Assembly (NCBI GenBank): GCA_947179485.1
Contig: OX359249.1
Span: forward strand, 55,067,402-55,131,401
Length of the DNA: 64,000 nucleotides
Reading direction: 5' to 3'
Origin: Allacma fusca
Lineage: Eukaryota > Arthropoda > Collembola > Symphypleona > Sminthuridae
Shown here: piece after piece, positions 1 through 14,700 of the stretch
How positions within the stretch are numbered: the first letter of the stretch is position 1
Layout: each line of letters starts with the position of its first letter
The notes under the pieces: generated by a model
What the model saw: only the letters and a program-made list of their open reading frames with translations
What the model was told of the DNA's origin: nothing
Database searches by the model: none
Program-made: the position numbers and the translations under genes

Positions 1-56
1 TGAATCGGAAAATTTTGAAAATAGCTACGAAAATGAAGTGTCGTTGCTCTGGTCAC

Positions 57-2024
57 GGTTAGGTTAGGTTAGGTACGGTTAGGTTAGGTTAGGTTAGGTT
101 AGGTTAGGTTAGGTTAGGTTAGGTTAGGTTAGGTTAGGTTAGGTTAGGTTAGGTTAGGGTAGGTTAGGTTAGGTTAGGTTAGGTTAGGTTAGGTTAGGTT
201 AGGTTAGGTTAGGTTAGGTTAGGTTAGGTTAGGTTAGGTTAGGTTAGGTTAGGTTAGGTTAGGTTAGGTTAGGTTAGGTTAGGTTAGGTTAGGTTAGGTT
301 AGGTTAGGTTAGGTTAGGTTAGGTTAGGTTAGGTTAGGTTAGGTTAGGTTAGGTTAGGTTAGGTTAGGTTAGGTTAGGTTAGGTTAGGTTAGGTTAGGTT
401 AGGTTAGGTTAGGTTAGGTTAGGTTAGGTTAGGTTAGGTTAGGTTAGGTTAGGTTAGGTTAGGTTAGGTTAGGTTAGGTTAGGTTAGGTTAGGTTAGGTT
501 AGGTTAGGTTAGGTTAGGTTAGGTTAGGTTAGGTTAGGTTAGGTTAGGTTAGGTTAGGTTAGGTTAGGTTAGGTTAGGTTAGGTTAGGTTAGGTTAGGTT
601 AGGTTAGGTTAGGTTAGGTTAGGTTAGGTTAGGTTAGGTTAGGTTAGGTTAGGTTAGGTTAGGTTAGGTTAGGTTAGGTTAGGTTAGGTTAGGTTAGGTT
701 AGGTTAGGTTAGGTTAGGTTAGGTTAGGTTAGGTTAGGTTAGGTTAGGTTAGGTTAGGTTAGGTTAGGTTAGGTTAGGTTAGGTTAGGTTAGGTTAGGTT
801 AGGTTAGGTTAGGTTAGGTTAGGTTAGGTTAGGTTAGGTTAGGTTAGGTTAGGTTAGGTTAGGTTAGGTTAGGTTAGGTTAGGTTAGGTTAGGTTAGGTT
901 AGGTTAGGTTAGGTTAGGTTAGGTTAGGTTAGGTTAGGTTAGGTTAGGTTAGGTTAGGTTAGGTTAGGTTAGGTTAGGTTAGGTTAGGTTAGGTTAGGTT
1001 AGGTTAGGTTAGGTTAGGTTAGGTTAGGTTAGGTTAGGTTAGGTTAGGTTAGGTTAGGTTAGGTTAGGTTAGGTTAGGTTAGGTTAGGTTAGGTTAGGTT
1101 AGGTTAGGTTAGGTTAGGTTAGGTTAGGTTAGGTTAGGTTAGGTTAGGTTAGGTTAGGTTAGGTTAGGTTAGGTTAGGTTAGGTTAGGTTAGGTTAGGTT
1201 AGGTTAGGTTAGGTTAGGTTAGGTTAGGTTAGGTTAGGTTAGGTTAGGTTAGGTTAGGTTAGGTTAGGTTAGGTTAGGTTAGGTTAGGTTAGGTTAGGTT
1301 AGGTTAGGTTAGGTTAGGTTAGGTTAGGTTAGGTTAGGTTAGGTTAGGTTAGGTTAGGTTAGGTTAGGTTAGGTTAGGTTAGGTTAGGTTAGGTTAGGTT
1401 AGGTTAGGTTAGGTTAGGTTAGGTTAGGTTAGGTTAGGTTAGGTTAGGTTAGGTTAGGTTAGGTTAGGTTAGGTTAGGTTAGGTTAGGTTAGGTTAGGTT
1501 AGGTTAGGTTAGGTTAGGTTAGGTTAGGTTAGGTTAGGTTAGGTTAGGTTAGGTTAGGTTAGGTTAGGTTAGGTTAGGTTAGGTTAGGTTAGGTTAGGTT
1601 AGGTTAGGTTAGGTTAGGTTAGGTTAGGTTAGGTTAGGTTAGGTTAGGTTAGGTTAGGTTAGGTTAGGTTAGGTTAGGTTAGGTTAGGTTAGGTTAGGTT
1701 AGGTTAGGTTAGGTTAGGTTAGGTTAGGTTAGGTTAGGTTAGGTTAGGTTAGGTTAGGTTAGGTTAGGTTAGGTTAGGTTAGGTTAGGTTAGGTTAGGTT
1801 AGGTTAGGTTAGGTTAGGTTAGGTTAGGTTAGGTTAGGTTAGGTTAGGTTAGGTTAGGTTAGGTTAGGTTAGGTTAGGTTAGGTTAGGTTAGGTTAGGTT
1901 AGGTTAGGTTAGGTTAGGTTAGGTTAGGTTAGGTTAGGTTAGGTTAGGTTAGGTTAGGTTAGGTTAGGTTAGGTTAGGTTAGGTTAGGTTAGGTTAGGTT
2001 AGGTTAGGTTAGGTTAGGTTAGGT
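57..2024 (+). repeat. (TTAGG)n telomere-type pentamer array, long
   Basis: About 390 tandem copies of TTAGG, the canonical telomere repeat of most arthropods. Only two imperfections are visible, both near the left edge: a TACGG unit near 74-78 and a GGG run near 157-160. From about 161 to 2024 every pentamer is identical. The left flank (1-56) and the right flank (from 2025) are not telomeric. The + strand carries the G-rich strand, whose 3' end would point towards a chromosome end on the right. Since the sequence continues into spacer and satellite there, this is an interstitial array or an assembly join and not a simple left-hand terminus, which would read CCTAA. Confidence 0.97.
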
Positions 2025-2116
2025 AGTAGTGTTGGGGTTATAACATTTAAAACGTCGTGGGTAGAATTTGGGTACGTGTTAATTTTGAGTTGTATACAAA
2101 GGATATCTGCGTTTCC

Positions 2117-2430
2117 CCAAATAATTGACAAAATCTTACGGTCAAATTTCTATTTTAAGCTCTAACTAATGACAAAATGTTTTGGTTAGGGTTGTATTGT
2201 TGGAGTAATACTTTTTTTAACGTGAATATGATTTAGTTGTTAATTATTAGTAGTTTCCTAAGATTATAGCCGTACTCTTAAATAATTGAGAAAATCATGC
2301 GGTCAAATATCTATTCTAAGCTGTAACTGTGATGACATGTTTTACTTTTTTTATCCCCGGAAGATGACGTTTTCCCAAAACGGTTCATATCCCACGGTCA
2401 AATCACTATCTTTAGCTGCAACCACGATTA
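2117..2430 (+). repeat. three decayed direct repeats, spacing about 130-160 bp
   Basis: A block with the order AATAATTGA - AAAATC - CGGTCAAAT - TCTATTTTAAGCT - TAAC - GACA is seen near 2119-2183. It recurs near 2281-2344, and more weakly near 2377-2428 (the CGGTCAAAT and TTTAGCTGCAAC parts only). The copies have diverged and differ in spacing, so this looks like an old, dying tandem repeat and not an active satellite. Confidence 0.55.
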
Positions 2431-2544
2431 AAAAATAATTACATATTGACTGTTTATAGTATAGTATGTATATATGGAATTGCGAAACACTTTACAGAGG
2501 TTTTTAAATTCAGTAAATAATGTGATTACATATTAATTATGATC

Positions 2545-2800
2545 GTGTCTTTTATACTCCTTTTTCTGTGTATTGCATGTCATACAACCATTAGTATTTG
2601 TATCGTGTCATATCACCTTTCGAATGTGTAATTTGATTCATAAACGCTTTTGTATGTGGACAGTGTCATACCCCCTTTTGTATGTGCTTTATGTATTAAA
2701 CCAATTTGAATATTTACCGTGTCATAACCCCTTTTGTCTGTGTACTGTATGCCATACCCTCTTTTATATGTAATATGTGTCATACCCCCATTTGTATACC
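2545..2800 (+). repeat. degenerate GTGTCATACCCC minisatellite
   Basis: At least six imperfect copies of a core like GTGTCATACCCCCTTTTGTA occur, starting near 2578, 2606, 2662, 2720, 2749 and 2776. Spacing is irregular (about 27-58 bp). The later copies are the best preserved. No function can be assigned. Confidence 0.6.
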
Positions 2801-3027
2801 TAATAAGGCTTATACTTTAAATCATGTTACAATATATACTATATATATATATATACTTTAAATGTGACAAGCTACTTTAAATCATACAAGCAATCAATCA
2901 ATCAATCGACCAAACTGGGTCAGTTTTGACTTCACTTTGGACTTATCCATCATGAAAATTTTCAATACAGTTTATCAAAAATGTAATAAAAAATTGATCA
3001 ATGGAATTTACATTCGTACTGCTACAG

Positions 3028-6000
3028 ATATATACATACTAGTCATATTTAGAATTTTTGCGCGTAACTCTTCCATAAAATGATTGTATACATGTAGCAA
3101 AATTTTTGAGACATAACCTTCAGGCCAGTGACGAACAAGTAATTTCATCGACTTAAGGTTTATATATTAAAATAATGTGACACAGATTTCGATTCGCAAA
3201 GAACGGGTAGACATTTTTAATTGAATTCTAAAAAAACCACCAATAAGATGTAACATTTTTCAACAACGTCTTTGATTCAGACGTTATTTGTTAATGACAC
3301 AAAAATCAAGTTATGTCCCGTACTTTATATAGCTATATACATACTAGTCAAATTTAGAATTTTTGAGCGTAAAATAACATTTGTTAAAATAAAATATTTT
3401 AACTGTAAAACTTAACTCCAGCAATGAAATCTAAGACCTACTCTAGATAAACCGGACGATCGTGTAAGTTATAGCTCGAACTATTGATTTTCTAACACGG
3501 TGTTATCCAGTTAGAAATTTTTTAGTTATAATTAACAATTCAAATTGAAAACTCCTCCATTTAATGATTTTATACATGTAGCAAAACTTTTGAGACATAA
3601 CCTTCAGGCCGGTGACGAACAAATAATTTCATCGACTTAAGGTTTATATATATAAAAATGTTAAACAGAATTCGATTTGCAAAGAACGGGTAGACGTCTT
3701 TAATTCTAAAATAAACCCCCAATAAGATGTAACAATTGAAACAACGTCTTTGATTCGGACGTTATTTGTTAATGACACAAAAATCAAGTTATGTCCCGTA
3801 CTTTATATAGCTATATACATACTAGTCAAATTTAGAATTTTTGAGCGTAAAACAACATTTGTTAAAATAAAATATTTTAACTGTAAAACTTAACTCCAGC
3901 AATGAAATCTAACACCAACTCTAAATAAACCGGACGATCGTGTAAGTTATAGCTCGAACTATTGATTTTTTAATACGGTATTATCCAGGTAGAAACTTTT
4001 TAGTTATAATTGACAATTCAAATTGAAAAACTCTTCCATTTAATGATTGTATACATGTTAAAAAGATTTTGAGACATATCCTTCAGGCCAGTGACGAACA
4101 AGTAATTTCATCGACTTAAAGTTTAGAAATATATAAAAACGTTAAACAGAATTCGATTTGCAAACAACGGGTAGACGTTTTTAATTCTAAAATAAACCCC
4201 CAATAAGATGTAACAATTGAAACAACGTCTTTGATTCGGACGTTATTTGTTAATGACACAAAAATCAAATTATGTCCCGTACTTTATATAGCTATATACA
4301 TACTAGTCAAATTTAGAATTTTTGAGCGTAAAATAACATTTGTTAAAATAAAATATTTTAACTGTAAAACTTAACTCCAGCAATGAAATCTAAGACCTAC
4401 TCTAGATAAACCGGACGATCGTGTAAGTTATAGCTCGAACTATTGATTTTTTAATACGGTGTTATCCAGTTAGAATTTTTTTTAGTTATAATTGACAATT
4501 CAAATTGAAAAACTCTTCCATTTAATGATTGTATACATGTTAAAAATATTTTGAGACATATCCTTCAGGCCAGTGACGAACAAATATTTTCATCGACTTA
4601 AGGTTTATATATTAAAAAATGTTAAACAGAATTCGATTTGCAAACAACGGGTAGACGTTTTTAATTCTAAAATAAACCCCCAATAAGATGTAACAATTGA
4701 AACAACGTCTTTGATTCGGACGTTATTTGTTAATGACACAAAAATCAAGTTATGTCCCGTACTTTATATAGCTATATACATACTAGTCAAATTTAGAATT
4801 TTTGAGCGTAAAATAACATTTGTTAAAATAAAATATTTTAACTGTAAAACTTAACTCCAGCAATGAAATCTAAGACCTACTCTAGATAAACCGGACGATC
4901 GTGTAAGTTATAGCTCGAACTATTGATTTTTTAATACGGTGTTATCCAGTTAGAAATATTTTAGTTATAATTGACAATTCAAATTGAAAAACTCTTCCAT
5001 TAATTGATTGTATACATGTAGCAAAATGTTTGAGACGTAACCTTCAGACCAAGCCGAACAAATAATTTCATGGACTAAACGGTTATAAATATATAAAATG
5101 TGAAACAGAATTCGATTTGCAAAGAACGGGTAGACGTTTTAAATTAAATTTTACAATAAATCCCCAATAAATTGTAACATTTGCAACAACGTCTTTGATT
5201 CAGACGTTATTTGTTAGTGACACAAAAATCAAGTTATGTCCCGTACTTTATATAGCTATATACATACTAGTCATATTTTGAATTTTTGAGCGTAAAACAA
5301 CATTTGTTAGAATAAAATATTTAAACTGATAAATGTTTAACTCCAGCAATGAAATCTAAGACCTACTCTAGATAATGCGGACGATCGTGTAAGTTATAGC
5401 TCGAAATATAGATTTTTTACTACGGTGTTGTCCAGTTAGAAATTTTTTAGTTATAATTGACAATTTAAATTGAAAAACTCTTCCATTAATTGATTGTATA
5501 CATGTTAAAAAATGTTTGAGACATAACCTTCAGACCAGGGACGAACAAATCATTTCTTCGACTAAACGTTTATATATATATAAATGTTAAACAGAATTCG
5601 ATTTTCAAAGAACGGGTAGACGTTTTTAATTCTAAAATAAACCCCCAATAAGATGTAACAATTGAAACAACGTCTTTGATTCGGACGTTATTTGTTAATG
5701 ACACAAAAATCAAATTATGTCCCGTACTTTATATAGCTATATACATACTAGTCAAATTTAGAATTTTTGAGCGTAAAATAACATTTGTTAAAATAAAATA
5801 TTTTAACTGTAAAACTTAACTCCAGCAATGAAATCTAAGACCTACTCTAGATAAACCGGACGATCGTGTAAGTTATAGCTCGAACTATTGATTTTTTAAT
5901 ACGGTGTTATCCAGTTAGAATTTTTTTTAGTTATAATTGACAATTCAAATTGAAAAACTCTTCCATTTAATGATTGTATACATGTTAAAAATATTTTGAG

Positions 6001-7400
6001 ACATATCCTTCAGGCCAGTGACGAACAAATATTTTCATCGACTTAAGGTTTATATATTAAAAAATGTTAAACAGAATTCGATTTGCAAACAACGGGTAGA
6101 CGTTTTTAATTCTAAAATAAACCCCCAATAAGATGTAACAATTGAAACAACGTCTTTGATTCGGACGTTATTTGTTAATGACACAAAAATCAAGTTATGT
6201 CCCGTACTTTATATAGCTATATACATACTAGTCAAATTTAGAATTTTTGAGCGTAAAATAACATTTGTTAAAATAAAATATTTTAACTGTAAAACTTAAC
6301 TCCAGCAATGAAATCTAAGACCTACTCTAGATAAACCGGACGATCGTGTAAGTTATAGCTCGAACTATTGATTTTTTAATACGGTGTTATGCAGTTAAAA
6401 TTTTTTTTAGTTATAATTGACAATTCAAATTGAAAAACTCTTCCATTTAATGATTGTATACATGTTAAAAATATTTTGAGACATATCCTTCAGGCCAGTG
6501 ACGAACAAATATTTTCATCGACATAAGGTTTATATATTAAAAAATGTTAAACAGAATTCGATTTGCAAACAACGGGTAGACGTTTTTAATTCTAAAATAA
6601 ACCCCCAATAAGATGTAACAATTGAAACAACGTCTTTGATTCGGACGTTATTTGTTAATGACACAAAAATCAAGTTATGTCCCGTACTTTATATAGCTAT
6701 ATACATACTAGTCAAATTTAGAATTTTTGAGCGTAAAATAACATTTGTTAAAATAAAATATTTTAACTGTAAAACTTAACTCCAGCAATGAAATCTAAGA
6801 CCTACTCTAGATAAACCGGACGATCGTGTAAGTTATAGCTCGAAATATTGATTTTTTAATACGGTGTTATCCAGTTAGAAATATTTTAGTTATAATTGAC
6901 AATTCAAATTGAAAAACTCTTCCATTAATTGATTGTATACATGTAGCAAAATGTTTGAGACGTAACCTTCAGACCAAGCCGAACAAATAATTTCATGGAC
7001 TAAACGGTTATAAATATATAAAATGTGAAACAGAATTCGATTTGCAAAGAACGGGTAGACGTTTTAAATTAAATTTTACAATAAATCCCCAATAAATTGT
7101 AACATTTGCAACAACGTCTTTGATTCAGACGTTATTTGTTAGTGACACAAAAATCAAGTTATGTCCCGTACTTTATATAGCTATATACATACTAGTCATA
7201 TTTTGAATTTTTGAGCGTAAAACAACATTTGTTAGAATAAAATATTTAAACTGATAAATGTTTAACTCCAGCAATGAAATCTAAGACCTACTCTAGATAA
7301 TGCGGACGATCGTGTAAGTTATAGCTCGAAATATTGATTTTTTACTACGGTGTTGTCCAGTTAGAAATTTTTTAGTTATAATTGACAATTTAAATTGAAA
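3028..7400 (+). repeat. Sat-A zone 1: type C monomers with an embedded A-B pair repeated
   Basis: Mostly type C monomers of 478-481 bp. A segment ordered C-C-A-B reappears as C-C-C-A-B. The type A marker CCAAGCCGAAC lies at about 5047 and again at about 6971, 1924 bp later (four monomers). The first monomer (about 3028-3330) is a short form lacking the segment between GCGTAA and CTCTTCC. Confidence 0.8.
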
Positions 7401-10400
7401 AACTCTTCCATTAATTGATTGTATACATGTTAAAAAATGTTTGAGACATAACCTTCAGACCAGGGACGAACAAATCATTTCTTCGACTAAACGTTTATAT
7501 ATATACAAATATAAAACAGAATTCGATTTTCAAAGAACGGGTAGACGTTTTTTATTCTAAAATAAACCCCCAATAAAATGTAAAATTTGCAAAAACGTCT
7601 TTGATTCAGACGTTATTTGTTAGTGACACAAAAATCAAGTTATTTCCCATACTTTATATAGCTATATACATACTAGTCATATTTAGAATTTTTGAGCGTA
7701 AAACAACATTTGTTAGAATAAAATATTTTAGCTGAAAAACTTTTAACTCCAGCAATGAAATCTAAGACCTACTCTAGATAATGCGGACGATCGTGTAAGT
7801 TATAGCTCGAAATATTGATTTTTTAATACGGTGTTATCCAGGTAGAAATTTTTTAGTTTTAATTGACAATTCAAATTGAAAAACTCTTCCATTAATTGAT
7901 TGTATACATGTAGCAAAATGTTTGAGACGTAACCTTCAGACCAAGCCGAACAAATAATTTCATGGACTAAACGGTTATAAATATATAAAATGTGAAACAG
8001 AATTCGATTTGCAAAGAACGGGTAGTCGTTTTAAATTAAATTTTACAATAAATCCCCAATAAATTGTAACATTTGCAACAACGTCTTTGATTCAGACGTT
8101 ATTTGTTAGTGACACAAAAATCAAGTTATGTCCCGTACTTTATATAGCTATATACATACTAGTCATATTTTGAATTTTTGAGCGTAAAACAACATTTGTT
8201 AGAATAAAATATTTAAACTGATAAATGTTTAACTCCAGCAATGAAATCTAAGACCTACTCTAGATAATGCGGACGATCGTGTAAGTTATAGCTCGAAATA
8301 TAGATTTTTTACTACGGTGTTGTCCAGTTAGAAATTTTTTAGTTATAATTGACAATTTAAATTGAAAAACTCTTCCATTAATTGATTGTATACATGTTAA
8401 AAAATGTTTGAGACATAACCTTCAGACCAGGGACGAACAAATCATTTCTTCGACTAAACGTTTATATGTATATAAATATAAAACAGAATTCGATTTTCAA
8501 AGAACGGGTAGACGTTTTTTATTCTAAAATAAACCCCCAATAAAATGTAAAATTTGCAAAAACGTCTTTGATTCAGACGTTATTTGTTAGTGACACAAAA
8601 ATCAAGTTATTTCCCATACTTTATATAGCTATATACATACTAGTCATATTTAGAATTTTTGAGCGTAAAACAACATTTGTTAGAATAAAATATTTAAACT
8701 GATAAATGTTTAACTCCAGCAATGAAATCTAAGACCTACTCTAGATAATGCGGACGATCGTGTAAGTTATAGCTCGAAATATTGATTTTTTAATACGGTG
8801 TTATCCAGTTAGAAATTTTTTAGTTTTAATTGACAATTCAAATTGAAAAACTCTTCCATTAATTGATTGTATACATGTAGCAAAATGTTTGAGACGTAAC
8901 CTTCAGACCAAGCCGAACAAATAATTTCATGGACTAAACGGTTATAAATATATAAAATGTGAAACAGAATTCGATTTGCAAAGAACGGGTAGTCGTTTTA
9001 AATTAAATTTTACAATAAATCCCCAATAAATTGTAACATTTGCAACAACGTCTTTGATTCAGACGTTATTTGTTAGTGACACAAAAATCAAGTTATGTCC
9101 CGTACTTTATATAGCTATATACATACTAGTCATATTTTGAATTTTTGAGCGTAAAACAACATTTGTTAGAATAAAATATTTAAACTGATAAATGTTTAAC
9201 TCCAGCAATGAAATCTAAGACCTACTCTAGATAATGCGGACGATCGTGTAAGTTATAGCTCGAAATATAGATTTTTTACTACGGTGTTGTCCAGTTAGAA
9301 ATTTTTTAGTTATAATTGACCATTTAAATTGAAAAACTCTTCCATTAATTGATTGTATACATGTTAAAAAATGTTTGAGACATAACCTTCAGACCAGGGA
9401 CGAACAAATCATTTCTTCGACTAAACGTTTATATGTATATAAATATAAAACAGAATTCGATTTTCAAAGAACGGGTAGACGTTTTTTATTCTAAAATAAA
9501 CCCCCAATAAAATGTAAAATTTGCAAAAACGTCTTTGATTCAGACGTTATTTGTTAGTGACACAAAAATCAAGTTATTTCCCATACTTTATATAGCTATA
9601 TACATACTAGTCATATTTAGAATTTTTGAGCGTAAAACAACATTTGTTAGAATAAAATATTTTAGCTGAAAAACTTTTAACTCCAGCAATGAAATCTAAG
9701 ACCTACTCTAGATAATGCGGACGATCGTGTAAGTTATAGCTCGAAATATTGATTTTTTAATACGGTGTTATCCAGTTAGAAATTTTTTAGTTTTAATTGA
9801 CAATTCAAATTGAAAAACTCTTCCATTAATTGATTGTATACATGTAGCAAAATGTTTGAGACGTAACCTTCAGACCAAGCCGAACAAATAATTTCATGGA
9901 CTAAACGGTTATAAATATATAAAATGTGAAACAGAATTCGATTTGCAAAGAACGGGTAGTCGTTTTAAATTAAATTTTACAATAAATCCCCAATAAATTG
10001 TAACATTTGCAACAACGTCTTTGATTCAGACGTTATTTGTTAGTGACACAAAAATCAAGTTATGTCCCGTACTTTATATAGCTATATACATACTAGTCAT
10101 ATTTTGAATTTTTGAGCGTAAAACAACATTTGTTAGAATAAAATATTTAAACTGATAAATGTTTAACTCCAGCAATGAAATCTAAGACCTACTCTAGATA
10201 ATGCGGACGATCGTGTAAGTTATAGCTCGAAATATAGATTTTTTACTACGGTGTTGTCCAGTTAGAAATTTTTTAGTTATAATTGACAATTTAAATTGAA
10301 AAACTCTTCCATTAATTGATTGTATACATGTTAAAAAATGTTTGAGACATAACCTTCAGACCAGGGACGAACAAATCATTTCTTCGACTAAACGTTTATA

Positions 10401-11700
10401 TGTATATAAATATAAAACAGAATTCGATTTTCAAAGAACGGGTAGACGTTTTTTATTCTAAAATAAACCCCCAATAAAATGTAAAATTTGCAAAAACGTC
10501 TTTGATTCAGACGTTATTTGTTAGTGACACAAAAATCAAGTTATTTCCCATACTTTATATAGCTATATACATACTAGTCATATTTAGAATTTTTGAGCGT
10601 AAAACAACATTTGTTAGAATAAAATATTTTAGCTGAAAAACTTTTAACTCCAGCAATGAAATCTAAGACCTACTCTAGATAATGCGGACGATCGTGTAAG
10701 TTATAGCTCGAAATATTGATTTTTTAATACGGTGTTATCCAGTTAGAAATTTTTTAGTTTTAATTGACAATTCAAATTGAAAAACTCTTCCATTAATTGA
10801 TTGTATACATGTAGCAAAATGTTTGAGACGTAACCTTCAGACCAAGCCGAACAAATAATTTCATGGACTAAACGGTTATAAATATATAAAATGTGAAACA
10901 GAATTCGATTTGCAAAGAACGGGTAGACGTTTTAAATTAAATTTTACAATAAATCCCCAATAAATTGTAACATTTGCAACAACGTCTTTGATTCAGACGT
11001 TATTTGTTAGTGACACAAAAATCAAGTTATGTCCCGTACTTTATATAGCTATATACAAACTAGTCATATTTTGAACTTTTGAGCGTAAAACAACATTTGT
11101 TAGAATAAAATATTTAAACTGATAAATGTTTAACTCCAGCAATGAAATCTAAGACCTACTCTAGATAATGCGGACGATCGTGTAAGTTATAGCTCGAAAT
11201 ATTGATTTTTTAATACGGTGTTGTCCAGTTAGAAATTTTTTAGTTATAATTGACAATTTAAATTGAAAAACTCTTCCATTAATTGATTGTATACATGTTA
11301 AAAAATGTTTGAGACATAACCTTCAGACCAGGGACGAACAAATCATTTCATCGACTAAACGTTTATATATATAAAAATATAAAACAGAATTCGATTTTCA
11401 AAGAACGGGTAGACGTTTTTTATTCTAAAACAAACCCCCAATAAAATGTAAAATTTGCAAAAACGTCTTTGATTCAGACGTTATTTGTTAGTGACACAAA
11501 AATCAAGTTATTTCCCATACTTTATATAGCTATATACATACTAGTCATATTTAGAATTTTTGAGCGTAAAACAACATTTGTTAGAATAAAATATTTTAGC
11601 TGAAAAACTTTTAACTCCAGCAATGAAATCTAAGACCTACTCTAGATAATGCGGACGATCGTGTAAGTTATAGCTCGAAATATTGATTTTTTAATACGGT
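7400..11700 (+). repeat. Sat-A zone 2: A-B dimer higher-order repeat, about 967 bp
   Basis: Type A and type B monomers alternate regularly. The type A marker CCAAGCCGAAC is found at about 7939, 8906, 9872 and 10840, with spacings of 966-968 bp. Dimers are almost identical to one another while A and B differ at many sites, which defines a true higher-order repeat. Confidence 0.85.
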
Positions 11701-14700
11701 GTTATCCAGTTAGAAATATTTTAGTTATAATTGACAATTCAAATTGAAAAACTCTTCCATTAATTGATTGTATACATGTAGCAAAATGTTTGAGACGTAA
11801 CCTTCAGACCAAGCCGAACAAATAATTTCATGGACTAAACGGTTATAAATATATAAAATGTGAAACAGAATTCGATTTGCAAAGAACGGGTAGACGTTTT
11901 AAATTAAATTTTACAATAAATCCCCAATAAATTGTAACATTTTGCAACAACGTCTTTGATTCAGACGTTATTTGTTAGTGACACAAAAATCAAGTTATGT
12001 CCCGTACTTTATATAGCTATATACATACTAGTCATATTTTGAACTTTTGAGCGTAAAACAACATTTGTTAGAATAAAATATTTAAACTGATAAATGTTTA
12101 ACTCCAGCAATGAAATCTAAGACCTACTCTAGATAATGCGGACGATCGTGTAAGTTATAGCTCCAAGTATTGATTTTTTTATACGGTGTTATCCAGTTAG
12201 AAATTTTTTAGTTATAATTGACAATTCAAATTGAAAAACTCTTCCATTAATAGATTGTATACATGTTAAAAAATGTTTGAGACATAACCTTCAGACCAGG
12301 GACGAACAAATCATTTCATCGACTAAACTTTTATATTTATAAAAATATAAAACAGAATTCGATTTGCAAAGAACGGGTAGACGTTTTTTATTCTAAAATA
12401 AACCCCCAATAAAATGTAAAATTTGCAAAAACGTCTTTGATTCAGACGTTATTTGTTAGTGACACAAAAATCAAGTTATTTCCCATACTTTATATAGCTA
12501 TATACATACTAGTCATATTTAGAATTTTTATGCGTAAAACAACATTTGTTAGAATAAAATATTTAAACTGATAAATGTTTAACTCCAGCAATGAAATCTA
12601 AGACCTACTCTAGATAATGCGGACGATCGTGTAAGTTATAGCTCGAAATATTGATTTTTTAATACGGTGTTATCCAGTTAGAAATTTTTTAGTTTTAATT
12701 GACAATTCAAATTGAAAAACTCTTCCATTAATTGATTGTATACATGTAGCAAAATGTTTGAGACGTAACCTTCAGACCAAGCCGAACAAATAATTTCATG
12801 GACTAAACGGTTATAAATATATAAAATGTGAAACAGAATTCGATTTGCAAAGAACGGGTAGACGTTTTAAATTAAATTTTACAATAATTCCCCAATAAAT
12901 TGTAACATTTGCAACAACGTCTTTGATTCAGACGTTATTTGTTAGTGACACAAAAATCAAGTTATGTCCCGTACTTTATATAGCTATATACATACTAGTC
13001 ATATTTTGAACTTTTGAGCGTAAAACAACATTTGTTAGAATAAAATATTTAAACTGATAAATGTTTAACTCCAGCAATGAAATCTAAGACCTACTCTAGA
13101 TAATGCGGACGATCGTGTAAGTTATAGCTCGAAATATTGATTTTTTAATACGGTGTTGTCCAGTTAGAAATTTTTTAGTTATAATTGACAATTTAAATTG
13201 AAAAACTCTTCCATTAATTGATTGTATACATGTTAAAAAATGTTTGAGACATAACCTTCAGACCAGGGACGAACAAATCATTTCATCGACTAAACGTTTA
13301 TATATATAAAAATATAAAACAGAATTCGATTTTCAAAGAACGGGTAGACGTTTTTTATTCTAAAACAAACCCCCAATAAAATGTAAAATTTGCAAAAACG
13401 TCTTTGATTCAGACGTTATTTGTTAGTGACACAAAAATCAAGTTATTTCCCATACTTTATATAGCTATATACATACTAGTCATATTTAGAATTTTTGAGC
13501 GTAAAACAACATTTGTTAGAATAAAATATTTTAGCTGAAAAACTTTTAACTCCAGCAATGAAATCTAAGACCTACTCTAGATAATGCGGACGATCGTGTA
13601 AGTTATAGCTCGAAATATTGATTTTTTAATACGGTGTTATCCAGTTAGAAATATTTTAGTTATAATTGACAATTCAAATTGAAAAACTCTTCCATTAATT
13701 GATTGTATACATGTAGCAAAATGTTTGAGACGTAACCTTCAGACCAAGCCGAACAAATAATTTCATGGACTAAACGGTTATAAATATATAAAATGTGAAA
13801 CAGAATTCGATTTGCAAAGAACGGGTAGACGTTTTAAATTAAATTTTACAATAAATCCCCAATAAATTGTAACATTTTGCAACAACGTCTTTGATTCAGA
13901 CGTTATTTGTTAGTGACACAAAAATCAAGTTATGTCCCGTACTTTATATAGCTATATACATACTAGTCATATTTTGAACTTTTGAGCGTAAAACAACATT
14001 TGTTAGAATAAAATATTTAAACTGATAAATGTTTAACTCCAGCAATGAAATCTAAGACCTACTCTAGATAATGCGGACGATCGTGTAAGTTATAGCTCCA
14101 AGTATTGATTTTTTTATACGGTGTTATCCAGTTAGAAATTTTTTAGTTATAATTGACAATTTAAATTGAAAAACTCTTCCATTAATTGATTGTATACATG
14201 TTAAAAAATGTTTGAGACATAACCTTCAGACCAGGGACGAACAAATCATTTCATCGACTAAACGTTTATATATATAAAAATATAAAACAGAATTCGATTT
14301 TCAAAGAACGGGTAGACGTTTTTTATTCTAAAACAAACCCCCAATAAAATGTAAAATTTGCAAAAACGTCTTTGATTCAGACGTTATTTGTTAGTGACAC
14401 AAAAATCAAGTTATTTCCCATACTTTATATAGCTATATACATACTAGTCATATTTAGAATTTTTGAGCGTAAAACAACATTTGTTAGAATAAAATATTTT
14501 AGCTGAAAAACTTTTAACTCCAGCAATGAAATCTAAGACCTACTCTAGATAATGCGGACGATCGTGTAAGTTATAGCTCGAAATATTGATTTTTTAATAC
14601 GGTGTTATCCAGTTAGAAATATTTTAGTTATAATTGACAATTCAAATTGAAAAACTCTTCCATTAATTGATTGTATACATGTAGCAAAATGTTTGAGACG

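Larger units (their letters stand above)
2025..3027. other. AT-rich spacer with degenerate repeats, no gene
   Basis: This kilobase separates the TTAGG array from Sat-A. No credible gene is seen; the one 66-codon open frame (2573-2773) is a by-product of the short repeats and has no recognisable features. It holds two families of decayed repeats (annotated separately), a TA run at about 2840-2855 and a short CAAT run at 2891-2908. Recognisable Sat-A sequence starts near 3028. Confidence 0.7.

Noticed and set aside
57..2024. Interpretation as the true left telomere of a chromosome
   Set aside because: A left terminus should read CCTAA on the + strand, and there are 56 bases of non-telomeric sequence outside the array.
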